From Ilyonectria destructans (Eukaryota; Ascomycota; Sordariomycetes; Hypocreales; Nectriaceae), in contig JAHEWK010000009.1 of NCBI GenBank assembly GCA_020740775.1, positions 1,054,001-1,118,000 on the forward strand: a stretch of 64,000 bases of DNA. Reading direction: 5' to 3'. Position 1 is the first letter of the stretch; the number at the start of each line of letters is the position of its first letter. Of the stretch, positions 55,502 to 64,000 are shown piece by piece. The notes under the pieces are model-generated. The model did no database searches. It was given only the letters and a program-made list of their open reading frames with translations, and was not told the DNA's origin. A program made the translations under genes and the position numbers.

Positions 55502-56862
55502 ATGCCAATTGCAACTGCTTTAACGGAAGCATTGGGGATTGAAGGTTCGTTTCAACCAATCGAAAATATCAAATTTAATGTCCAAACTACTGTTGCTAAT
55601 AATAACAAGTCCCGGTTATCCAGGCTGGGATGCAATGGGTTGCTTACGCAGAACTATCGGCCGCGGTTTCAAATGCGGGAGGATTGGGCATTGTAAGAGA
55701 GTCTCCGAACATGATTTGAAACAAGCTAAAACGTAACCCTGCGACAGCTCAGCGCATTGTCACAGCCGACACCAGGTGGGTTCTTGCCTAATCTAACGGA
55801 TGCCCGGGAGCTCCAAGTTACTAATGTCCATGTTGCAAGAGGACCTCCGAAAAGAGATTCGAAAATGCCGCGGCTTGACGGACAAGCCGGTATGATAATT
55901 AAAGAAGACTTTTCCAACGCGGCCAACCTTTGACTGAGCTTAATTTTAGTTTGGCGTCAATATCACCCTCCTTCCCTCCATCAACCCACCCGATTATGAA
56001 GCCTATGCTAGGGTTGTAATTGAAGAAGGTGTTAAAATAGGTATGGGTGATGATACTTACTTTCTGACCGACTTCTTTGCTAACTGCCGCTTCGCCATTG
56101 ATTAGTCGAAACCGCTGGTGCTAGCCCTAGCAAGGTCATCAACTTGTTGAAGTCGGCAAACACGAAAATTATTCACAAGTGCACGACCATTCGACATGCT
56201 CTGTCAGCTGAAAAGCTGAATGTCGACTTCATTTCCATAGACGGTTTCGAAGCTGCGGGCCACATCGGCGATGGTGATATTTCGAGCCAGATTCTTCTTC
56301 GGCGCGCTGCCCAGTCACTATCTGTCCCCTTTATAGCTGCGGGTGGATTTGCTGATGGCCAGGGCCTTGCTTCTGCACTGGCATTAGGCGCGTGCGGCAT
56401 CAACATGGGCACTCGGTTTATGTGCACGGTGGAGAGCCCCATCCATCCCAATGTCAAGCAAGCTATCACCGAAGCCGGCGAGGGGGATACAGAATTGCTT
56501 TTAAGGAAGTGGAAGAACACCAATCGACTTTTCAAAAACGAAGTCGCAAAGGAGGTCAAAAGAATCGAGACTGAACAACCAGGATCTCAGTTCAATGACG
56601 TGCAGCACCTCGTTTCTGGACAGCGCGGAAAACAGGTGTTTCTGACTGGTGATATCAACGCAGGGGTAAGTTGAATATCAATCACCATCATTTCAAACGC
56701 TAATTTATAATTCTGGTAATTTAGGTCTGGACAGTTGGCCCTGTTTTGGGAGTAATCCAGGACGTTCCTACATGTGCAACGCTCCTTTCCAGAATTGAGC
56801 GGGAGGCGATTGATACTATGGCTAGGATAAACGGACTCGTTCGTCCAAAAGGCAAACTCTGA
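55502..56862 (+). CDS. nitronate monooxygenase (2-nitropropane dioxygenase family)
   Basis: Seven exons (55502-55544, 55610-55692, 55748-55775, 55840-55889, 55950-56040, 56106-56665, 56725-56862) encode 330 aa. The FMN-binding TIM-barrel signatures are present: PVIQAGMQWVAYAELSAAVS, NAGGLGI, the linker LSQPTPEDLRKEI, PFGVNITLLPS, FISIDGFEAAGHIGD and PFIAAGGFADGQGLASALAL with GACGINMGTRF. These fit class I nitronate monooxygenases, which oxidise alkyl nitronates such as propionate-3-nitronate. No targeting signal is visible. It lies tail to tail, 91 bp from the regulator gene, at the left side of the right-hand catabolic cluster. The first, 43-bp exon is short but leads directly into the conserved PVIQAGM motif. 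Confidence 0.88.
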
Positions 56863-56953
56863 ATTATTTACCATAGCTTTACACTTAGCCGTTGCTTGCA
56901 ATATTAAAGGTAGCGGCGTGGAGACCCTGGGGGCTTTCTTCGCTTAGAAATCA

Positions 56954-59802
56954 TTATGGAAACGAAAAGTCTGCAAGCATGTTGGTTTCCCTCTCATCGA
57001 CACCAAATTCAAGGCCTTCAAGAAACAATGGTATCTGTAGGTCATCAAGTCCAAGGTCTAGGTTGGCGGGACCTCCGAGCTCATTAGGTATGTGCATAGT
57101 TGACGCAGGTTGGCTGGATATGTCTTTGTGCCCTTCTAAGTCCAGGTTTCCGGTTTGAAACATCCCATACGGGTTATTGTATTTCGTAGCATCGTGGTCT
57201 TGGTTAGAACGACCCCGATCATGCGTGTCCCCGATGAGAAGGCGACAAAGAGGAAAGCGTGCGGACTTCGGTGACAAAGGGAAGAGACTGTTTTCTGAAT
57301 AGCGTCCCATTGAAAGGGAAAGGTCGATTGTCTGAACAAGTCGAAAGTATAGGGAAGGTTGATGGAGAAACAAATGCCCCCAACCACTTGCAGGTGTGAC
57401 GGGCTCTAAGCCTTTCGAGGAATAGCTGTGAGTGAGATCTGAATGTTTTGAGACTGAGTCGTTCCCGAGATTAGCATCAGTCTGCTCCTGCACAGAATGC
57501 TCTAAAGTGCTAAATTCGAGAGCTTTTCTTATGATGCCCCAGACATCGTCAACACCGTCGTATTGAGTCTGAAACCCTCTCATGGCTTCCATATAAACAT
57601 TGAGTCTACCTTGCTTCTGTGCTGTTTGCGACGCTTTCGTGGAAAGTTTGACATCAAGAATATGCAAGACGAGCGGAAGGGCTGCGTACGCTACACTGGT
57701 TTGGTCTCAGTTCGGGCTCATAGGTGTAATCATTGTCGTGTTAATGACACTTACATGCTTATAGGGAGGTACTTCCCAAGTTTCAGTTGAACCAATTCTT
57801 TTAGGTTGTCGGTGATCCCAGTCGCGCCGTCCTCCAACTGGATCCTGGTTTGAAGCAACGTGCTATACTCATCCTCAAGCCGAATCGAGCCCGTACTAAG
57901 GATGAGCGCTTCGTATTGACATAGCGCTAGCCGAGCAGAACTGTGGAGTGGGGAATTAGGAATTTGATGAGAGCTATCATTTACAGTGAATTCCGTGACT
58001 TACTGGTAATATATGTACATCAGGTTTGTATACAGAATAAGCGATTTGTTGGTGCTCATCATGCCGGCTGGCGCTGGGAATCGAATGCTTGCTCTTTCGA
58101 ACCAGGCATCCAAACCGACTTTGCTCGACTGGATACAGCTGACGGTTTGCTGCAGCTTGAGAATACTCAAAATGCGGACATCGAGAGGCTGACCCGTCGC
58201 GTACACAGTCGTGATGACATCCGTGAGTGCCACTGCAAGGTCGCAGAGGGTGATGAATAACCGAATCAAAGACCTTTTTGTTTCAGCATCATATACCCGT
58301 GAAAAGCCTATTTCATGGGCAAATTCATCCTCTGTTAGTGCTGCCTTGTCTGGATCAAAGTCTACTAAGGGGATATGTAACTGTCTTCGAACTCCTAGTG
58401 GTAGTATTCGGTCTCGGACGATACAGCACCACCAAAGACGTTTCAAAACGCTCTTGACTTCTGGGTCCTGGTCCGGTTTGAGGTAGAACCGATGTGCTCC
58501 TGCATCTTGAGCCAGTTGGATGGCAGTTGCTAGCCAAATTGAGTTGATTCTCTTCTGGTATCGCATCGTAGCATTATACGACAGCAACAATGCTCCTTGG
58601 GCATTTGCAACGGGGCTGGTTTCTCCACAAAAATCGAATAAAAGCTACAATTGAATTAGCTTAAGATCGTTTCTGATGAAGGATGCGGTTCGGGCTATTT
58701 CCATCCTTACATACCTTGGCACGTCGGTAGTATGTGTCCCTGGCGTCCCGCAATGACGCAAATCCTAGAGTTCGTATGGTATTGAGTGACATGAACTGCA
58801 TGATATGAGCCATGTTTGATTAAAGGGCCTTTTTGTATCGACTGGTACTCACGCTACACGAAGCAAAGAGCATTGCTTGAAAGAGAAATAGAGAGAAGGA
58901 TGTGCGGCCGTTCTGTGTAGCATATCCATTTCGATGATACATATTCCAGAAGACGGATTCATCAAGCAGAGGTAGGTTTGGATGAACATGAAGAAAATAC
59001 TCTCGCATGAATTCATCTGTGGCTTGTCGGCAAGGGGCTTTGAAACACCCCTGCGCCTCCAGGAACTGGGCGTCGAGTTCAGACAGTAGAGAGAGGTCTA
59101 CCTCCAAAAAAGGGTAATATGAGTAAATCACATGTGCTTGGTCGAGGGAACCGTGGTGTGATTTAGTAGGATCAGAGTCCTCATTCCCATTGTTGGGAGC
59201 TGGTAGATTGTTGTATTAGCAGACGCCTGCTCCGCTGATGAAAAGTGATTGGGGGCCGGAGTTGGAATTACCAATTGGAATAGCGCGAGGGGCACGATCT
59301 TTAATTTCGGGATGATTTGTCTCAGATATGTCATCATTGCCATGATCCACAGTCAGATCCCATGGGTCCCTGGAGCCGAGTAGGTGGTTGTGTTGCGTTG
59401 GCTCTGTCGATCGCTCCAGTGATACAGTAATTTCATCGGCTGGACTACTGGAAAAGCCCTCTGAAACAAAGCGCTGCGGATCTTGCTGCTGCTGCTCCTG
59501 CAATGAGTCGGTTGGTAGGTTATCCTGAAGTGTACTGCGTTTTTTCTTCGAAGGGCGACTGGGTGGAAGTTATCGTCAGTGGTCCTCTATCGAGATGCGA
59601 AAAGGCTCGTAGCTTACTATTTGGATGGCCTGGATTTCACTACGCACTGGCGTTTGTCGAGGACACAGTTCGTGCATTGTCCATCGCGATGCACCACATC
59701 ACACCGGACCTTTCTAGCCCGACACGCCAGACAAGCCTTGGATGCCCGGCTTCGCGCAGCACGGGCAAATCGGATTTCGTGGGGACTCTCTTGGTCTGAC
59801 AT
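56954..59802 (-). CDS. Zn2Cys6 transcription factor, CTF1-like
   Basis: Seven exons (59802-59618, 59558-59272, 59199-58853, 58795-58715, 58644-58004, 57940-57755, 57695-56954) encode 822 aa. The Zn2Cys6 cluster uses Cys24, 27, 34, 43, 46 and 53 (CLACRARKVRC...CTNCVLDKRQC). The middle homology region shows YFLHVHPNLPLLDE, FLFQAMLFASCS, TLGFASLRDARDTYYRRAKLL, LKRLWWCCIVRDRILPLG and VAYAALPLVLHILDV, typical of cutinase/fatty-acid regulators of the CTF1/Far type. An alternative downstream start is unlikely because the zinc cluster begins at residue 24. It is a nuclear regulator, probably of the adjacent fatty-acyl or nitronate genes (inference). Confidence 0.88.
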
Positions 59803-60531
59803 TTTCAAAGAGCGACGAAGTTCAATGACGGATCTAAAAGTGGTAAATCTCGTTAATGTAGAGGTTGTGGTGGTTGGAATGACATGGGAGAACTAAGTAA
59901 TCATGGGATGGGAACCCGCTTTTGATGGGAGGTGGGACCATGGCTTGCGGGGACGCGGGGAAAAGCGCGGAGAGGCGCATTGCTTCGATGATCAACGTGT
60001 GTCTGTCTCAACGGCGTTCAAGGAAATCAAATCGGGAGGCGATGACAGGAGAACCATGACCATGCAAGCACCTCGGGGCGTCCGGTTTGAAATCTCATTG
60101 GCTGACAGAACGACGAGAATCACTCTGACTCAGTGGATATGAATCGACTCGACCTGCGCCGACGTGGCGTTACGAACCAGGTTTAGTCATATTTTCATGC
60201 CAAATGATGTATTCGATTCCGGACTAAGAAGTAAAGCCCCGCAGAGCTCGTTTATGTAATTCTACAAGCAGACTTCATTGCCTCCATCTACATCGAACGG
60301 ATTTCAATGGTACATGCGAATTATTGAAATGGACTTCGTGCTCCTTTAAGTGTGAGGGCTTGGTGAAATAAGAGATTTTTTTATTGACCTGTGGTCTGTT
60401 CTGGTGCAATAAAAACTTCGGCTGAAATATTCTACCGAGGTAGAAAATGAACCGGCATAAGCTAGGTGCCGACGGACCAATCGGCCGAATCATGAATAAT
60501 ACTTCGCCGTATACTGCAGGGGTTTCGTGTC

Positions 60532-62589
60532 CTACAGATGCGAGTCTCGGGCTTTGTGCTCATCTTTGAGCATTCGGCGCAAAATTTTGCCCGATGGCGA
60601 TTTGGGAATGGAATCCCTGAAGACAATTCCGCCGGTGAGCCTCTTGTATGCCGAGAGTCGATTGTCCATGAAGGTGAGAATTGACTGGGTGGTAACATCC
60701 TCCCCTGTTCGCACAATATGGGCTTGCGGGTGCTCTTGCCCGTCCCTTTATTTGGGTTGCGTAAGCAGGAACTTGTCATTAAAAACTTGGGAGCGAGGGA
60801 TTCTTCTTACCGGTTGACCCGAATGACGGCACAGTCTTTGACGCCGCGGTGCTGAAGGAGATGTCCCTCAAGCTCGGATGGTGCTACCTGGAATCCTTTG
60901 ACCTTGATCAGTTCCTAGAAAGCAGCTGTAAGCAGGTGATCTTTTGGACAATGTGAATACTCGCTACGAACCTTCTTACGGTCAACGATACTTAGTAGCC
61001 CATTCCGCTGGATTGTGACAATATCTCCCGTTTTCAGCCAACCATCGTCTGTCCAAGCTTCCTTGGTTGCGGCGGGATTCTTGTAGTAGCCTTTGAAGAC
61101 ATTGGGCCCTTGAACGAGGGCCTCTCCTTCCTCATCATAGCTCACCTCACGACCTTCATCGTTGATTATCTTGATCTGCACGTTGGGGACAATATACCCA
61201 ACGCTCTGGTGAGATGGATCAAACTCATCGGGTGCGAACAAGGTCACAGCCATGGTAGCTTCACTCATCCCCCATCCTTGCCTGCTATGAGCCTTGCCCG
61301 CACTGAATATTTTTTCGAGCTGTGCTGAGAGCTCGGGTTGAAGAGGTGCAGCCCCGCAAACCAACGTTTTGACACTAGAAACATCGTATTTGGACAAAAG
61401 ATGACTCTTGACCAGCATCACTACTACTGGGGGGACTAGTAGCAGATCTGTGACCCGAAATCGTTGAATGTTACTGAGCAATAACTCCAGGTCAAACTTT
61501 CGCATAATAACTGTGGTGCAGCATCGTCGGATATTGACCACACAGTATGTCAGAAGGCCCACTGTGTACCGTGAGTATAGTCACAACACATAGAGACGTC
61601 TCAGAACCTACTGGCATGATAAAATGGCACGTACGCGCAATGAACATCCTGGGTGGTCGATTTCGGATCCGACTCCCTCATCCTGGCCATATGATCGAGA
61701 TGCAGCGTCTGCTCCGAGTTGGAAACAAGGTTGCGATGCGTAATCATGCATGCCTTTGGATTACCGGTCGTCCCGCTGCTGAAGTTGAGAACAGCAGTCC
61801 TATTGAAAGAATTAACATCCCTTTTTTGGTCTCAAAGTGACATAGGTTTACTTTTGCGAAAGTTCCTCGACATCATTTAGGATTTCCCAATGATACATCC
61901 CATGGCTGAGCAAGTCCTCCATTATGTGTATGTCGTCTGTCTTAGATTGAACCCCGTCGTCAATGAGGATTATGGAACTTCTGGGTATTCCGACAGCCGT
62001 TGCCGCATGTATCGCTGTTTCAAGGCGCTGACTGTCGGTGAAGATACATTTTGCGCCGGAGACATTGAGTTGGTGAGTGAGTTCTGCATTATGTTATTGT
62101 TCCATGCTACAGTATTTCTGATCGATAGGCTGCGTGACCGAATAAATCTTGGGTTTCTTACCTGAAGCGGTATATCCTGGATTGGCCCCAGTGAAGATAC
62201 AGCCAGCGCAAATCACTCCCAAGACGATTACCGGGTACCAGACCTATTGGTGTTAGCTTGATACATACTTACAACTTTTGCTGTTTGGCCACATACAGAG
62301 TTCTCAGTAAACATCAAAATGACGTCTTCTTCTTTCGCATTTACTACTGTCCGCAGGCCACCCGCGAGCTTTTTCACAAGAGTTTCCAATTCAGATTTGC
62401 AAACTGTCTGCTCATGTCTTTCCGCGTTTACAAAAATAGTAGAATCCGGAGTTGGTGCTGCTGTGCCTGTGTTTTAAATCATGAATCTCAGTGTGAAGTC
62501 GTTTGTGCAAGATAATTGGGCGTACCAAACACATATGTGAGCAGATCCACCGCTGGTATATCTATTCGGTAACGAGAGGAGAAAACCAT
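60532..62589 (-). CDS. acyl-CoA synthetase/AMP-dependent ligase with PTS1-like end
   Basis: Eight exons (62589-62526, 62460-62297, 62243-62162, 62083-61852, 61799-61612, 61561-60972, 60914-60811, 60745-60532) give 545 aa. The AMP-binding P-loop NFSSGTTGNPKACMITHRN, then AYVPFYHA, VCGAAPLQPELS, GWGMSEAT, the TGDIV hinge region, DRKKELIKVKGFQVAPSELE and the C-terminal catalytic SPSGKILRRML are all present. It fits the 4-coumarate/medium-chain acyl-CoA ligase family. The C-terminal tripeptide SHL is a variant peroxisomal PTS1, which would place the enzyme in peroxisomes beside beta-oxidation. It is divergent from the acyl-CoA dehydrogenase gene with a 404-bp shared region. Confidence 0.9.
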
Positions 62590-62993
62590 TGTGCTATGAT
62601 AATAAACCCTTGCTTGCTGGTAGGTGGAAATCAAGAACGATTCGATTAGACAATAATTTTCACGATTTTCTATCAATGTTACCGGGTCTTAAACACCGTG
62701 AAGACTAATCCTGCCGAGAAGCGATTTTGGGTGCTGTGCTTCGGCCCGAGATAAGACGTGATATAATTGAACCGCAACCGAGATTACCACTACCGGTCTT
62801 ATGCCGCGGCTGAATTTTTTAATCAAGGGAAATTTGCCATGGTAAAACTAAATATGGACATAGAGAAACTGTGATTGCAATCACTCCACATACCTGCTCG
62901 AAATTGTAAATGTTGTCTTGGTTCCGGTAGTCGAGAAGATTTGTTCAACTTCCTCCACGCAACCTACAATTCTCTAACAACAGTCAATTAAAC
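62590..62993. promoter_or_regulatory. shared divergent promoter of acyl-CoA synthetase and dehydrogenase genes
   Basis: 404 bp between two divergent start codons. Several CCG-containing words occur (for example CCGAGATAAG, CCGAGATTA, CCGGTAGTCGAG between 62740 and 62930), which is compatible with zinc-cluster factor binding, but no consensus can be fixed by eye. Confidence 0.4.
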
Positions 62994-64000
62994 ATGGCCC
63001 AGAAGTTCACACGCGATGAAGTTCTTCAGAACAACACCGAAGGGTCTTTGTGGTGTGTCATCGACTCTTGGGTGTATGATCTGACAGAGTTTCTTGACGC
63101 ACACCCCGGCGGCCGAGCTGTTCTTCTGCAAGTGGGTGGGAAAGATGCGACAGACGACTTTTACAACCTTCATCGGCAGGCTGTTTTGGACAGATACAGC
63201 CACCTACGCATAGGTTCCATTGCAGATGAGAAACCTCGTGTCCTTCGCCAGCAACCAGGGGATTTGAGCCCTGTCCCGTATGCGGAACCGGCGTGGCTGG
63301 CTCCACAATTCCGGAGTCCCTACTATAACGAATCTCATCGACGACTACAGAAAGCGATGCGTCATTTCACGGATACTTATGTTCGTCCGGAAGCACAAGA
63401 GAAAGAAGCATCGGGACAAAAAATAAGTCAGGAACTTATACAGCGGATGGCGTAAGTACATTTACCATTTCTTCACACGCATACCGGAACAATGCTCAAG
63501 CGAACGTGTAGGTCCGCCAACATTTTAGCCATGCGAGTTGGGCCAGGAGACCACCTTAACAACCGAAACATCTTAGACGGGGTCCTCGACGGCAAAGACT
63601 TCGATCCTTTCCATGATCTCATTGTCAACCAAGAACTGGTTCGCGCGGCTGCGCGAGGTTTTTGGGACGGCAACATGGTGGGAATGATCATTTCCTTAAC
63701 AGCAGTTATGCACCACTCCAACAATGCTTCCTTCAGGGACAAGATCGTTGAAAGTTGTCTCAGTGGTCAAAAGACGATTTGTCTCGCCGTATCGGAACCA
63801 TTCGCGGGAAGTGATGTCGCGAACCTCAGAACTGTGGCCGAAAAGAACGCTGACGGGAAACACTATATCGTGAACGGCACGAAGAAATGGATCACCAACG
63901 GAACTTGGTGTGACTACTTCGTCACAGCCGTCAGAACGAGTACTGGCCTTTCTGTGTTGCTTATCGAACGAAGCGAAGGCGTGGAGACGAAACCCATCAA
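62994..64000 (+). CDS. cytochrome b5-acyl-CoA dehydrogenase fusion (3' truncated by window edge)
   Basis: Exons 62994-63451 and 63529 to beyond the window give 310 visible residues. Residues 1-85 are a cytochrome b5 domain with the haem-ligand motif LDAHPGGRAVLL and the second His in NLHRQAV. From about residue 105 an acyl-CoA dehydrogenase begins (SPYYNESHRRLQKAMRHF, NRNILDGVL, ICLAVSEPFAGSDVANLRT, KWITNGTWCDYF, the flavin and substrate-binding loops). The catalytic base region lies beyond the edge. Fungal b5-ACAD fusions oxidise acyl-CoA thioesters, probably with peroxisomal or mitochondrial electron acceptors; substrate unknown. The adjacent divergent acyl-CoA synthetase suggests activation followed by dehydrogenation of the same acid. 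Confidence 0.9.

Noticed and set aside
57943..58260. 105-codon plus-strand frame
   Set aside because: Antisense to exon 5 of the CTF1-like regulator.

Overview
This window looks like a chromosomal segment of a filamentous ascomycete (Pezizomycotina, possibly Eurotiales-like; the exact taxon cannot be read from the sequence). Almost all genes are mosaics of exons split by 43-140 bp introns, with GTAAGT-type donors and CTAAC/CTGAC-type branch sequences. Fungus-typical families are present: Zn2Cys6 and DUF3425-bZIP regulators, a PTH11/rhodopsin-like membrane protein, and LaeA-like methyltransferase, CHAT, ankyrin, Pfs and HET-type proteins. I re-joined exons by hand. Every intron-containing model listed as complete has a length divisible by three and no internal stop.

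Layout. 0-1 kb: 3' truncated alpha/beta hydrolase. 1.7-10.3 kb: a 1393-aa ankyrin protein divergent from a TPR-CHAT protease-like protein, then a 44-bp minisatellite. 10.7-12.9 kb: decayed DNA. 12.9-16.1 kb: rhodopsin-family membrane protein and a RidA/aminomuconate-deaminase-like protein. 16.5-17.8 kb: clear aldehyde dehydrogenase pseudogene. 18.0-20.4 kb: Zn2Cys6 regulator whose stop codon lies inside an intron-containing tRNA-Ile gene. 21.8-24.4 kb: two small secreted proteins and a HET-domain N-terminal remnant. 24.4-28.5 kb: gene-poor DNA with two MITE-like elements.

28.5-41.2 kb: apparent carbohydrate-use cluster made of a Dal5-type transporter, DUF3425 bZIP regulator, GH78 alpha-L-rhamnosidase-like enzyme, secreted GH79 glucuronidase-like enzyme and sugar transporter. 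41.7-51.1 kb: the most interesting segment. A fungal gasdermin-like protein lies downstream of a DUF7580-like/subtilisin (S8) protease, and that protease is divergent from a 1495-aa protein with a C2H2-like module, a Pfs nucleoside-phosphorylase domain and five C-terminal SH3 domains. The gasdermin/protease pairing matches the known fungal regulated-cell-death arrangement in which a protease activates a gasdermin; the Pfs-SH3 neighbour may be a third component. 51.8-53.2 kb: LaeA-like methyltransferase. 53.2-55.5 kb: gene-poor, AT-rich.

55.5-64.0 kb: apparent catabolic cluster made of nitronate monooxygenase, CTF1-like Zn2Cys6 regulator, acyl-CoA synthetase ending in a PTS1-like SHL, and a divergently transcribed cytochrome b5-acyl-CoA dehydrogenase cut by the window end. 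Overall the window mixes two small catabolic clusters with an unusual density of non-self-recognition/cell-death type genes.
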